Assembly (NCBI RefSeq): GCF_013408095.1
Contig: NZ_JACBZF010000001.1
Span: forward strand, 310,001 to 374,000
Source of the DNA: Novosphingobium marinum
Lineage (GTDB): Bacteria > Pseudomonadota > Alphaproteobacteria > Sphingomonadales > Sphingomonadaceae
Direction: 5' to 3'
Length of the DNA stretch: 64,000 nt
Within the stretch, counting starts at the first letter, position 1, and every line of letters begins with the position of its first letter. Below are positions 8,136 through 16,627 of this stretch, in pieces. The notes beneath the pieces are model-generated. The model was not told where the DNA came from, did not search any database, and saw only the letters and a list, made by a program, of their open reading frames with translations. A program made the translations under genes and the position numbers.

Positions 8136-9230
8136 GTGGCGGACAAGATCGGGGTGGGAATTATCGGCGTCGCGCCGGGACGAAGCTGGGCCGCGATCTC
8201 GCACATTCCGGCGCTGCGCGCGCTTCCCGACTACGACATCGTGGCGCTGAGCACGACGCGGATGGAAAGCGCGCAAGCCGCAGCCGAGGAGTTCGGCGTG
8301 GCTTCCGCGTATGACAACCACGACGACCTCGTGAACGATCCGGCGGTCGATCTCGTGGTGGTGACGGTGAAGGTGCCCCACCACCTCGAACTCGTGACTG
8401 CGGCGATCGAGGCCGGGAAGCACGTCTATTGCGAATGGCCACTCGGCAACGGGCTGGAGGAAGCGGAGCGCATGGCGGAGCTGGCGAGGAAAAAGGGCGT
8501 CACCGCGGCAGTTGGCATGCAGGCTCGCTCTGCGCCCATCTTTCGGTATCTCAAGGACCTCGTCGACGAAGGGTACGTCGGCGAGGTGCTCTCGGTCACG
8601 CTGATCGGCTCGGGGATGAACTGGGGGCCGGCAGTCGACCAGCCCAACGCCTACACGTTCGACAAGGCCAACGGCGCGACCATGCTGTCGATCCCGGTCG
8701 GCCACACGCTCGATGCCGTGTGCTATTGCCTGGGCGAGATTTCCGAAGTCGGAGCGCTGCTCGCGAATCGGCGGACCGACGCCGTGCTCGTGCCCGACAA
8801 CACGCCGCTGAAACTGACTGCCGAGGATCAGGTCATCGTCAACGCGACTTTCGCGAGCGGCGCGGTAGGCGCGATCCATTATCGCGGTGGTGTTTCGCGG
8901 GGTACGAACATGCTGCTCGAAATCAACGGGACCGAGGGCGACATCGTGATCTCGGGCATCGCCGGTCACGCGCAGATGTTCCCGATGACGATCAGCGGGG
9001 GAAGGGGAGAAGATCAGGCGGTCGCCCCGCTCGAGGTTCCCGACAAGTATCGCTGGACGCCAAAACTCGAGGATTTCGCCCAGAACGTGGCGCAGGCCTA
9101 TGCTCTGCTCGCTTCCGACATTCGCGAAGGCACGTCCGAATGTCCGACCTTCGACGATGCGGTGATCCGTCACAAGCTGCTTGACGCGATCGAGAAGTCC
9201 GCCGCTGCCGGAGAGCGACGGACGGTCTGA
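8136..9230 (+). CDS. Gfo/Idh/MocA-family NAD(P)-dependent oxidoreductase
   Basis: Protein of 364 aa with an N-terminal Rossmann fold (VGIIGVAPGRSWAAISHIPA) and the alpha/beta C-terminal domain of the Gfo/Idh family. At residues 100-102 it has EWP where catalytic members have EKP, so the usual lysine is absent; this EWP form is known from Gal80-like members. The start is GTG, 6 nt after AGGAGA; the ATG at 8131 is out of frame. It is transcribed divergently from the NTF2-like operon across operator site 4 and is followed head-on by the ThuA-like gene. The substrate is unknown. Confidence 0.88.
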   Translation: MADKIGVGIIGVAPGRSWAAISHIPALRALPDYDIVALSTTRMESAQAAAEEFGVASAYDNHDDLVNDPAVDLVVVTVKVPHHLELVTAAIEAGKHVYCEWPLGNGLEEAERMAELARKKGVTAAVGMQARSAPIFRYLKDLVDEGYVGEVLSVTLIGSGMNWGPAVDQPNAYTFDKANGATMLSIPVGHTLDAVCYCLGEISEVGALLANRRTDAVLVPDNTPLKLTAEDQVIVNATFASGAVGAIHYRGGVSRGTNMLLEINGTEGDIVISGIAGHAQMFPMTISGGRGEDQAVAPLEVPDKYRWTPKLEDFAQNVAQAYALLASDIREGTSECPTFDDAVIRHKLLDAIEKSAAAGERRTV

Positions 9231-9233
9231 CGC

Positions 9234-10028
9234 TCAGGCGGCTTCGCCCGCCTCCGCGAATTCGTCCGCCCGGATGCCCCAGCGTACCGCGCGCGAAAGA
9301 ACTTCGCGGAACGCCGGGTTCGTCCATGGACCATGCTGGACCGGCATTTGGTCGATGAAGGGGCGCAGGTCGTACGGACCGCAGGCGTGGCCTGGGGCGA
9401 GGTAGACGACTTCGCCCTTGCCGACCCTGTGCAGCAGCATTTGCGGCCGTGGCAGGTCCTCGAGCCAGGGGCCTTCGACGTAGCCGGGTGCCTCGCCGGT
9501 GAACCGCGATTCCAACAGCACTTCGCACTCGCCGCGCATCTCGAGGATGTAGGGCTCGTCGACGACCGAGAAGGGTGAAAGCCCGGCAACGAGCGGGTGC
9601 TCGCTGACGGGCTTCAGTTCGATCTCCTGCTGCGCGAGGTGCGAGACGAACCGGCATCCCAGGAGGTCCATGTATTCGGGTTGTCGGTCGGGCGTATCGG
9701 TGAGGCCGGGAAGGCGAATGCCGCCAATGTCGACTTCGGGCGGCTTGAATTCGGTATGCGCGGCGCTGCCGTGGATCGCTAGCCAGCGCCCGCCGTTCCG
9801 AAGGAACCGTTCAAGATCGACCCGCTGGCGGTCGTTCGGGAAGACGTTGCTCGTATACGTGACGAGCATGCGCGCGTCGCCCAGTGCATCCGCATTGCCC
9901 CAGTCGCTGTCACATCGCACGCGAACCCGCGTGTCCTCGGCAAGAAGCGCAAGAAGCTCGCGGCGCACGAAGTCGGCGTCGTGATATTCGGCACGGACGA
10001 TCAGGTGGACGTCTGCTCTTCCGGTCAT
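9234..10028 (-). CDS. ThuA-like (glutamine-amidotransferase-fold) domain protein
   Basis: Protein of 264 aa resembling the trehalose-utilisation ThuA family. It has an N-terminal beta-alpha unit, LVTYTSNVFPNDRQ, then FLRNGGRWLAIHGSAAH near residues 76-92, which is the conserved nucleophile-elbow-like region of the fold (here without a cysteine), and later GKGEVVYLAPGHACGPYD. ThuA proteins take part in conversion of carbohydrate-like keto intermediates, but their chemistry is poorly known. It is transcribed from the promoter region near 10050, divergent from an SDR, and ends 3 nt from the convergent Gfo/Idh gene. Gfo/Idh and ThuA genes often sit together, which supports joint function. Confidence 0.78.
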   Translation of the reverse strand: MTGRADVHLIVRAEYHDADFVRRELLALLAEDTRVRVRCDSDWGNADALGDARMLVTYTSNVFPNDRQRVDLERFLRNGGRWLAIHGSAAHTEFKPPEVDIGGIRLPGLTDTPDRQPEYMDLLGCRFVSHLAQQEIELKPVSEHPLVAGLSPFSVVDEPYILEMRGECEVLLESRFTGEAPGYVEGPWLEDLPRPQMLLHRVGKGEVVYLAPGHACGPYDLRPFIDQMPVQHGPWTNPAFREVLSRAVRWGIRADEFAEAGEAA

Positions 10029-10067
10029 GCGTACTCAACCTCCCGTTTGATCTGCGCGTCGTGGGCG

Positions 10068-10091
10068 ATACAGTGCGGTAGCAAACGATAT
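10068..10091. promoter_or_regulatory. 24-bp operator, site 5
   Basis: Arms ATACAGT and ACGATAT around GCGGTAGCAA. It is 39 nt from the leftward ThuA-like gene and 20 nt from the rightward SDR start. Confidence 0.6.
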
Positions 10092-10111
10092 CCGGCAAGG
10101 GGTGAGATGCG

Positions 10112-10879
10112 ATGGCAGAACTAATGGGCAAGGTGGCGGTGGTCGTGGGGTGCTCCGCCCCAGGCGGTACGGGATGGGCGATCGCGCAGCGCCTTGCGAA
10201 GGAAGGCGCAACGGTGGTCGCAGCCGCCCGTTCGCGCGAAAAGCTGGAAGTTCTGGCAGAAGAGATCGGCGGCACGGCGGTGACGTGCGACGTCGCCGCC
10301 GAGGACGATGTCGTCGCGCTGGCAAGCGCGGTGAGGGATCGCTACGGCGCGGTGGACATCGCGGTCAATGCCGCCGGGCTTCCCGTCCAGACCTCGATTG
10401 ACGATGCGACGCTAGGGGACGTGCAGTCCGCGCTCGACGTCAATTACATCGGCAACGTCTTTTTCATCCGCGAGATGGGGCGGATCATGAACGATCACGG
10501 ATCGATCGTCCTTATCTCGTCGTCCTCGGCCCAGCAGCCCGTCCACGATTTCTTTCCCTACGCGTGCGCCAAGGCGGCGATGGATTGCCTCGTCATGTAC
10601 GCGGCGACGGAATACGGGAAGCGTGGAATCCGGGTGAACTCGGTGCTTCCGGGACCCATCCGCAGCGACATGGCGAGCGAACTCTGGGCCGTGCCCGGCA
10701 TGGAAGAGGTATTCGCCCGCGAGGTCCCGCTCGGCCGGATCGGCGAGCCGGCGGACTACGCCGACGTGGTGCTCTGGCTTTCCGGCCCTGCCTTCGTGAC
10801 CGGGCTCAATATCCCCGTGAGCGGCGGCAACCAGATGACGCGCGCGCCAAGGATCGACGAGATGCCGATGCCGGAATGA
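10112..10879 (+). CDS. Short-chain dehydrogenase/reductase (SDR)
   Basis: Classical-length SDR of 255 aa. The cofactor motif is unusual (GCSAPGGTGWAIA instead of TGxxxGxG) and is shared with the SDR at 36623-37465 (GASAEGGTGWGIA). The two also share NQ-ending GGN motifs near the C-terminus and are paralogues. The catalytic Ser lies in LISSSS and the Tyr/Lys pair in YACAK near residue 150. It likely oxidises or reduces a hydroxyl/keto group of a pathway intermediate. The start at 10112 follows AAGGGGTGAGA. It converges on the kinase gene with 6 nt between stops. Confidence 0.9.
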   Translation: MAELMGKVAVVVGCSAPGGTGWAIAQRLAKEGATVVAAARSREKLEVLAEEIGGTAVTCDVAAEDDVVALASAVRDRYGAVDIAVNAAGLPVQTSIDDATLGDVQSALDVNYIGNVFFIREMGRIMNDHGSIVLISSSSAQQPVHDFFPYACAKAAMDCLVMYAATEYGKRGIRVNSVLPGPIRSDMASELWAVPGMEEVFAREVPLGRIGEPADYADVVLWLSGPAFVTGLNIPVSGGNQMTRAPRIDEMPMPE

Positions 10880-10885
10880 GAGCGG

Positions 10886-12295
10886 CTAGCCCCGTGCCCT
10901 GACGTCGGCCAGGATGGTCGCGATCCTGTGGAGCAGGCGCTGCGAGAAATGCGCGCCGGCGGTCGCGGGAAGGACGCCGTCGGCCAGTCCCTTCTCGAAG
11001 GCATCGCGGCCGCCGCGCATCACCAGGATCATCAGCCGCAGACCGGCACGCAGCGCGAAATAGTCGATCTGTCGCTGCGAGATGAAGGGGCCGCCCGCCG
11101 TGCGATAGGCGTCGAGGAACGTCGACCAGTCGCCGCAGCGGCTGATCTGCGGATAGGCATAGCCGAGATCCTCGCCCGGATGGCCGATGCTGGTCATTTC
11201 CCAGTCAAGCACGGCGGTGATTCGGCCGCCATCGGCCATGATGTTGTGAAAGAGAAAATCGTTGTGAACGAGGGTGCGTCGATCCTCGAGACAATCGACG
11301 TTGGCGCGCATCCAGGCGATGGCGGCGGACATCGTGACCGACGGCCAGTGCGCCATTTCATCCCACTGTCGGGCGAACGTTTCCAGTTCCTCTCGCCAGC
11401 CCTCCACGTCGTAGCGCTGGCGCGACTGGGGAAGGCGCGCTTCGATTGTCGCGATCGGCTGGCTGTGGAGCAGGGCCATCTCGCGGGCGAGGTCGCTGAC
11501 CAGCGAGGGATCGTCGGGCACCAGCCAGAAATCGGGTTCGGCGCAGGAGCCGGACGCACGCGCGGTCAGCAGGAAAGGCGCGCCGAGGTGGCTCTCGTCG
11601 TTCTCGATCAGCACAGGTTCGGGCACGCGCACGCCGGCATCGTACAGCAGTTTCATCAGGTCGAACTGCACGTCTTCCTTGACGAAACCGCCGCCGCCTC
11701 CGCCACCGGGAAGGCCGCGCTGAACGACCATGTCCGCAGGCATGGTGGATGCCCCTTCAACCGAGAAAAGCGCGGTCTGCCGCGACCGGCCGCCATGGAC
11801 CGGAGTGAACGAGGCGATCGTCAGGCCTGGATTGCCGCAGCGCTCGCGCAGGTAGTCCTGCAAGCGATCGCGATCGATTTCGGCGCCGGTCAGGCTGTCG
11901 GAAGGCAGGTCTCCGTACTCGATCGCATCCACGCGGGCGACGACCTGGTCGAGCGCCGCCTTCTCCCATTCGATCACGTCGGCATGCTGCTCCAGTGCGG
12001 TTGCGCTATCCGTTGCGGAAATGCTCTTCGCGGCCTCGGCGATGGCGGTGCCGCTCGTCCGCCAGGCGGCGGCGTTCTCGGCCGGGCCCGAAAGCCGGTC
12101 GGTATCCGCGACCATCTTACCGGGACCCGGCGGCACGCTACCGTCCGGAGCCGCTTCTTCCAGTGCGTTGGCGACCCAGGTGAGCAGACGGAGGCCGTTG
12201 TGCAGCTTTTCGCGGGCCGTACCGTCCTCGATCCTGGGCATCACGTTGGCGCGTAAATCGCGCGCGGTCGACCAGAGATACTGCGAAATGCCCAT
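10886..12295 (-). CDS. APH-family phosphotransferase with N-terminal helical domain
   Basis: Protein of 469 aa in two parts. Residues 1 to about 125 are mostly helical (LRANVMPRIEDGTAREKL and following) and match the stand-alone protein at 52344-52841. The rest is a choline/aminoglycoside-kinase fold with HNDFLFHN catalytic loop near residue 342 and DWEMTSIG metal-binding segment near 361, so catalytic residues are intact. A run of seven glycines lies before FVKEDVQF. Related kinases phosphorylate hydroxyacyl-CoAs (the LvaA/ACAD10 type), which would suit a CoA pathway, but the substrate is inferred only. It is transcribed divergently from a Rieske gene across operator site 6. Confidence 0.85.
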   Translation of the reverse strand: MGISQYLWSTARDLRANVMPRIEDGTAREKLHNGLRLLTWVANALEEAAPDGSVPPGPGKMVADTDRLSGPAENAAAWRTSGTAIAEAAKSISATDSATALEQHADVIEWEKAALDQVVARVDAIEYGDLPSDSLTGAEIDRDRLQDYLRERCGNPGLTIASFTPVHGGRSRQTALFSVEGASTMPADMVVQRGLPGGGGGGGFVKEDVQFDLMKLLYDAGVRVPEPVLIENDESHLGAPFLLTARASGSCAEPDFWLVPDDPSLVSDLAREMALLHSQPIATIEARLPQSRQRYDVEGWREELETFARQWDEMAHWPSVTMSAAIAWMRANVDCLEDRRTLVHNDFLFHNIMADGGRITAVLDWEMTSIGHPGEDLGYAYPQISRCGDWSTFLDAYRTAGGPFISQRQIDYFALRAGLRLMILVMRGGRDAFEKGLADGVLPATAGAHFSQRLLHRIATILADVRARG

Positions 12296-12327
12296 CTACC
12301 CGTTCCCTCCCGATTCCGGTTTGCCGG

Positions 12328-12351
12328 AGATAGTAACCTAGTATACAATCG
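12328..12351. promoter_or_regulatory. 24-bp operator, site 6
   Basis: Arms AGATAGT and ACAATCG around AACCTAGTAT. A rightward promoter, TTGCCG at 12321-12326 then 16 nt then TATACA at 12343-12348, overlaps it. It lies 32 nt from the kinase start and 49 nt from the Rieske start. Confidence 0.7.
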
Positions 12352-12400
12352 ATGATAGAGGACAATGGTCCTATGTGCGACAGCTTTGGGAGACGCTTCG

Positions 12401-13723
12401 ATGCAGGATGGCAACGTAACGCAGGGCATGGCGCGCCCGCTCGGCGGCGAGCGCTATACCTCGCGCGAGTTCATGGAGGCGGAGTGGGAAAACGTCTGGA
12501 CCAAGACGTGGCTGCTCACCATCCGCGCCGACGACATCCCCGAAGACGGCGACTTCATGGTCGAGGAGATCGGCCGCGAATCGATCCTGATTGTCCGCCA
12601 GAAGGACGGCTCGATCAAGGCGTTCTACAACGTCTGCCAGCATCGCGGCAACAAGCTGGTCCACGAGCCCGAAGGCTCCATGCCGTCCTTTACCTGCGCC
12701 TATCACTCATGGCGGTTCGAGATCGACGGGACGTGCAGCTATGCGCAGGACCCCGAGGATTTCGCCGGCGGCGACCCGTGCCCGCATGCTTCGCTGGTCG
12801 AGGTCGAATGCGATGTCTTCGCCGGGTTCGTATGGATCAACATGGACCCGGATTGCGCGCCGCTCAAGGATTCGCTCGGTCAGATCTGGGACGAGTGGCA
12901 GGCATACCCGCTGGAAAAGATGGTCCGCGTTCAGGCGATGTCGGTGAAGATGCCGTGCAACTGGAAGCTCCTGATGGACAACTTCCACGAGACCTACCAT
13001 CTCCCCACCGCGCATCCCGAGGGCATTGAGTATGCAGAGGATCACTACAGCCAAACGCCGCTGACGCTGTTCGACAACGGGCACGCCCTCGGCCAGACGC
13101 ATTGCTGCCTGCCGGCGGATCGCCTGCCCGAAAGCAAGCCGCGCATGACCAAGCCGATCGAGGCCGACCTCAAGGCATGGGACCTCGACCCGGCCGATTT
13201 CCTCGGTCGCGAAAAGGACGCGCGCAAGGCAGTGCAGGCGCAAAAGCGCAAACTCGCCCCCGAACGCGGCCTTTCACACTACGACAGGTTGAGCGACGAC
13301 CAGCTGACCGACGTGTTCCACTACACGGTGTTTCCGAACTTCGCGACGTCGCTCAATGCCGACGGGATGTTGTTCCTGCGTTCCCTGCCGGACCGCACGG
13401 ACCCGGAGAAATGCGTCTTCGATTGCTGGTACTACCTGTTCGGCGCCTCCAGTTCGCACATCAACCTCGTCACGGCGGGCGGTGAAGGCGCGATCACCGA
13501 GGCGAAGCGCGAGGTCATCGAGTTCGGCGAAAAAAGCCTCGGCGTCGTGCTCGACGGCGATGCCTGGGTCATGGCCGGGCAGCAGGAAGGCATGCGGTCG
13601 AGAGGCTATCGTGGTGCGATTCTTGCCAGGCAGGAACGCCGCGTGGCGCAGTACCACGACATGATCGACCGTTATATCGACGGGTATCGCCCGGCTCCCA
13701 GGGGCGCGCGCGAAGCTGCCTAA
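12401..13723 (+). CDS. Rieske [2Fe-2S] oxygenase, alpha subunit
   Basis: Terminal oxygenase of 440 aa. Rieske ligands appear as CQH and CAYH at about residues 77-101 (CQHRGNKLV and CAYHSWRF). The non-heme iron region reads NFHETYHLPTAHPE near residue 191. The frame opens at 12365, but GGGAGA at 12388-12393 is well spaced for the ATG at 12401 and the shorter protein starts at the usual family position. It is divergent from the kinase gene and ends in a hairpin shared with the convergent VOC gene. No electron-transfer partner is nearby. Confidence 0.92.
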   Translation: MQDGNVTQGMARPLGGERYTSREFMEAEWENVWTKTWLLTIRADDIPEDGDFMVEEIGRESILIVRQKDGSIKAFYNVCQHRGNKLVHEPEGSMPSFTCAYHSWRFEIDGTCSYAQDPEDFAGGDPCPHASLVEVECDVFAGFVWINMDPDCAPLKDSLGQIWDEWQAYPLEKMVRVQAMSVKMPCNWKLLMDNFHETYHLPTAHPEGIEYAEDHYSQTPLTLFDNGHALGQTHCCLPADRLPESKPRMTKPIEADLKAWDLDPADFLGREKDARKAVQAQKRKLAPERGLSHYDRLSDDQLTDVFHYTVFPNFATSLNADGMLFLRSLPDRTDPEKCVFDCWYYLFGASSSHINLVTAGGEGAITEAKREVIEFGEKSLGVVLDGDAWVMAGQQEGMRSRGYRGAILARQERRVAQYHDMIDRYIDGYRPAPRGAREAA

Positions 13724-13742
13724 GGCGCGGGCCATCGCGCCT
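13723..13742. terminator. Bidirectional hairpin between convergent genes
   Basis: Seven-bp stem AGGCGCG / CGCGCCT with a 6-nt loop, placed exactly between the Rieske and VOC stop codons. Confidence 0.5.
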
Positions 13743-14259
13743 ACATGGCAAGCGACATCGTCTTGGTCTTGCCGTCCCAGTTCGCGCCCGCTGCCTTCAC
13801 GGCTTCGAACAGCCCCTGCGATTCGGGCGGAAGCTGCGCGAGTTCCAGGATGACCGATTCGTCGCCGGTCATGTCGAAGTAGGCGATTTCGGACCCCGGC
13901 CCGAAAGTAGCGCCCTGAATTCGCTTGCCGCCTCTGGCCTCCAGTTCGGCCTGGGCGCTTTCCATGTCGTCGACAAAACGGCAGGTGTGATGAACGCCCT
14001 TGCCGCCCGCCTTGAGGAAGTCGTCGAAGATCGAAGGGCCGCGCGGCTCGATCAGCTCGACGTTGAGATCGCCCGAATAGGCGATGGCCGCGCCGAACTT
14101 GTAGATCAGGTCCTGCCCGCGATAGTCGGCGCGCTCGGCATGGAGGTCGGGAAACACGAAGAACGGTCCGACGCCCATGGTCCCGGTCCAGAAGTCGATC
14201 GCTTCCTCGATGTTCGGCACCACGAAGGCCATCTGGTTCAGTACGCCTGTCTCGCTCAT
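13741..14259 (-). CDS. VOC-superfamily (glyoxalase/dioxygenase-fold) protein
   Basis: Protein of 172 aa with two beta-alpha-beta-beta-beta modules: LNQMAFVVPNIEEAIDFW at the N-terminus and GVHHTCRFVDDMESAQAEL near residue 88. A metal site could use His90/91 and later glutamates such as the one in VILELAQ. The frame runs far upstream to 15450, but that is the shadow of an SDR gene; the VOC homology starts at MSETGVLNQ and 14259 is the start. It is related to the second VOC protein at 16628-17158: both end in a similar WDG-containing tail. It may be an isomerase, epimerase or lyase; not assigned. Confidence 0.82.
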   Translation of the reverse strand: MSETGVLNQMAFVVPNIEEAIDFWTGTMGVGPFFVFPDLHAERADYRGQDLIYKFGAAIAYSGDLNVELIEPRGPSIFDDFLKAGGKGVHHTCRFVDDMESAQAELEARGGKRIQGATFGPGSEIAYFDMTGDESVILELAQLPPESQGLFEAVKAAGANWDGKTKTMSLAM

Positions 14260-14305
14260 CTCTCGAATCCTCTTCCCGTGAATGCAGCAGGCCCTGTTCG
14301 GCCGG

Positions 14306-14329
14306 AGAAGATATGCTAGCAACCTTTTT
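14306..14329. promoter_or_regulatory. 24-bp operator, site 7 (weak right arm)
   Basis: Arms AGAAGAT and CCTTTTT around ATGCTAGCAA. The spacer fits the consensus well and the location (46 nt from the VOC start, 41 nt from the SDR start) is typical, but the right arm is poor. Confidence 0.4.
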
Positions 14330-14370
14330 CGGCGCGATAAACGTGCGCGTTTGTGGAGGGAGAGATTTCG

Positions 14371-15144
14371 ATGCGGAGGACCAACAGCCCGGACCTTACC
14401 GGCAAGGTGGCGATCGTGACCGGGGCGGCGCGGGGTTTGGGGGCTGGCATTGCCTGGGCGCTCGCCGAAAACGGGGCGGCGGTGATGCTCACCGATGTCC
14501 TTGCGGACGAAGGCGAGGCCACTACCGCCGACCTCCGCGAGGAAGGCCATTCGGCCGGCTTTCGCAGGCACGATGTCAGCAATGCGACCGAATGGGACGA
14601 TGCGGTGGCCGCCACGATCTCCGAGTTCGGGCGGATCGACTGCCTCGTCAACAACGCGGGCATCAACTTCGTCGAGACGATCGAGACCGCGACGGAGGAC
14701 CAGTTCCGCCGCATTCTCGACGTCAATGTCGTCGGCACCTTCATCGGCATGCAAAAGGTCATCCCGCACATGCGCAGCGTGGGCGGCGGGTCGATCGTCA
14801 ACATATCCTCGAACTCCACGCGAAAGGTCGTGCCCTCGACGACGATCTACTCGTCGACCAAGGCTGCGGTCGCAAACCTGACGAAGGTCGTCGCCGCCAC
14901 GCTCGGGGGAGACGGGATCCGCGTGAATTCGGTGCATCCGGGCGCGCACGATACCGAGATGGTGCGTTCGGGCCTCGCCGAAGCGCCTCCGTCGGTTCGC
15001 GAAGCAGTGGTCAGGGCCATTCCGATGGGCCGCATGGGAAGGCCCGAGGAAACGGGCACGCTCGTCGCGTTCCTCGTTTCCGATGCGGCCTCCTACATTT
15101 CCGGCGGCGAGTACTTCGTCGACGGCGCGATCAGCAACGTCTGA
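14371..15144 (+). CDS. Short-chain dehydrogenase/reductase (SDR)
   Basis: Classical SDR of 257 aa. It has TGAARGLGAGIA in the cofactor site, NNAGIN near residue 93, and Ser plus YSSTK (Tyr near residue 159) as catalytic residues. Asp in MLTDVLAD at the end of the second strand suggests NAD preference. The start at 14371 follows GGAGGGAG with normal spacing; an in-frame GTG at 14353 has no ribosome site. It belongs to the FabG/hydroxysteroid-dehydrogenase-like group. It converges on another SDR, with 28 nt between stops. Confidence 0.92.
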   Translation: MRRTNSPDLTGKVAIVTGAARGLGAGIAWALAENGAAVMLTDVLADEGEATTADLREEGHSAGFRRHDVSNATEWDDAVAATISEFGRIDCLVNNAGINFVETIETATEDQFRRILDVNVVGTFIGMQKVIPHMRSVGGGSIVNISSNSTRKVVPSTTIYSSTKAAVANLTKVVAATLGGDGIRVNSVHPGAHDTEMVRSGLAEAPPSVREAVVRAIPMGRMGRPEETGTLVAFLVSDAASYISGGEYFVDGAISNV

Positions 15145-15172
15145 CCGCGCCGTCCGGAGGGCATCGCCTTCC

Positions 15173-15961
15173 TCAGACCACCGAGTTGGGCGCGCCGGGC
15201 AGGAATGGCGTGTAAGGGCCGAGCGTCTGGCCGCCATCGACGGCGATCTCGGCGCCCGCCAGGTACGATGCATCGTCGCTGCACAGGAACAGGCTCGTGC
15301 GGGCGACCTCCTCGGGCTCGCCGATGCGCTGGATCGTCTGCCCGACATAGTACTTGTTGAGCTCCTCGGCGGGCTCCTCGGTGATGTTGCCCATCGGCGT
15401 GTTGATGCCGCCCGGGAAGATGGCGTTGACGCGAACGCCCCGGTAGCCAAGCTCCATGGCGACGTTCTTGGTCAGCCCGCGCAGCGCCCACTTGCTCGAG
15501 GCATAGGCGGTCAGCCCGTTCATCCCGATCAGGGCCGACGACGAGCAGATATTGACGATCGCGCCCTTGCCCTTCTCGATCATGCCGGGGGCGAGAACCT
15601 TTATGCCCAGCCAGGAGCCGATCAGGTTGATGCCGAGCACCCGCTCGAAATCGGCTTTTTCCAGATTGAGGGCATCGACCGGATGAACGATGCCGGCGTT
15701 GTTGATCAGGATGTCCGGCGTGCCCCACTCGGTGCGCGTGGCTTCCAGCAGTGCGTTCCAGCTGCCCTCGTCGGAGACGTCGAGCTTGCGGAACATGGCG
15801 CCATCGCCGATCCGCCCGGCGGCTTTGCGGCCGTCCTCCTCGAGCACGTCGGCGAGCACGACGCGCGCGCCGGCCTCGGCGAATATGCGCGCGGTGGCTT
15901 CACCCTGACCGCGAGCGGCGCCGGTGACTACGGCGATGCGTCCTTCGAGCTTTCCTGTCAT
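15173..15961 (-). CDS. Short-chain dehydrogenase/reductase (hydroxysteroid-dehydrogenase-like)
   Basis: SDR of 262 aa. It has TGAARGQGEATA, an NAD-type Asp in VVLADVLEE, NNAGIV near residue 88, and the catalytic set Ser in ICSSSALIG and YASSK near residue 152. The overall pattern resembles bacterial 3-alpha/20-beta-hydroxysteroid dehydrogenases, but that name is family-level only. It is divergent from the MarR gene; their shared intergenic region lacks the 24-bp operator seen at the other promoters. It may therefore be under MarR control, which is inference. Confidence 0.9.
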   Translation of the reverse strand: MTGKLEGRIAVVTGAARGQGEATARIFAEAGARVVLADVLEEDGRKAAGRIGDGAMFRKLDVSDEGSWNALLEATRTEWGTPDILINNAGIVHPVDALNLEKADFERVLGINLIGSWLGIKVLAPGMIEKGKGAIVNICSSSALIGMNGLTAYASSKWALRGLTKNVAMELGYRGVRVNAIFPGGINTPMGNITEEPAEELNKYYVGQTIQRIGEPEEVARTSLFLCSDDASYLAGAEIAVDGGQTLGPYTPFLPGAPNSVV

Positions 15962-16062
15962 TTTGCTTCCTCGGTTGTTGTTTCGCTGGGAAAAGGGCGA
16001 ATCGAAAAGTCGGGGAAGGCGCGGGCAAAGCGTTTGCGCCGAATTGCTCTATTTCCTATGCT

Positions 16063-16084
16063 GGAAGGCCTTCCCGAACGGGAA
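16063..16084. promoter_or_regulatory. Overlapping palindromes in the MarR/SDR intergenic region
   Basis: GGAAGGCCTTCC at 16063-16074 overlaps TTCCCG-AA-CGGGAA at 16071-16084. This could be an operator for the adjacent MarR protein. It does not resemble the 24-bp operator. Confidence 0.4.
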
Positions 16085-16128
16085 GCGCGGTCTGGCGTGA
16101 CATCGGCCGCTAGCGAGTGAACGGGGCG

Positions 16129-16614
16129 ATGAACGCAAGCCAGTTGATACAGTCCGCCGATGACCGGGAACAGGCAAGCCCGGGCACTTTCAAGGACTCG
16201 CTTCCCTACAAGATGCAGCTTCTCGCCCGGATATTGCAGGCCGACTACATGGCGCGCATCGCGGCTACCGGCATCGCGCCGGCACAGGCCTATGTCCTCG
16301 GCGAACTCTGGCTCGAGGAACCGCTTTCGCAAGTCGAACTCGCGCGCAGGCTGGAAATCGGCAAGGCGACCATGGGCAAGACGCTCGGCCGGCTGGAAGC
16401 GGCGGGTTTCATCGAGCGCAAGCGGGATCCTCGCGACCGCAGGGTCATCATGATCGCGCTGACCGAAAAGGGCAGGTCGCTTCGAGAGCCGCTGCTGGGG
16501 GCGAGCGCCGACATGGACCGCATTCTCGTATCGGAATTCGGGGAGGAAAGGCTGCGGGACATGAGCCATCTCGCGTCCGAACTGATCGATATGCTGCGCA
16601 GCGAAAGCCAGTGA
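16129..16614 (+). CDS. MarR-family transcriptional regulator
   Basis: DNA-binding regulator of 161 aa, the only transcription factor recognised in the window. The winged helix-turn-helix is clear: LSQVELARRLEIGKATMGKT (recognition helix) near residues 64-84, then the wing GFIERKRDPRDRRV with the family-typical RD residues. An in-frame GTG at 16117 would add four residues; neither start has a strong ribosome site. It is divergent from an SDR, with two overlapping palindromes between them that could be its own binding site. Whether it also binds the 24-bp operator is unknown; its own promoter lacks that sequence. Confidence 0.93.
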   Translation: MNASQLIQSADDREQASPGTFKDSLPYKMQLLARILQADYMARIAATGIAPAQAYVLGELWLEEPLSQVELARRLEIGKATMGKTLGRLEAAGFIERKRDPRDRRVIMIALTEKGRSLREPLLGASADMDRILVSEFGEERLRDMSHLASELIDMLRSESQ

Positions 16615-16627
16615 CACGGGCGGTCGC

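Noticed and set aside
15145..15172. Possible terminator hairpin between convergent SDR genes
   Set aside because: Only a short stem with a G-T wobble and a 3-nt loop (GGAGGGC/GCCTTCC); not convincing.
14260..15450. Long upstream extension of the VOC gene frame on the minus strand
   Set aside because: It runs antisense through an SDR; recognisable VOC homology begins only at 14259, with operator and promoter in between.
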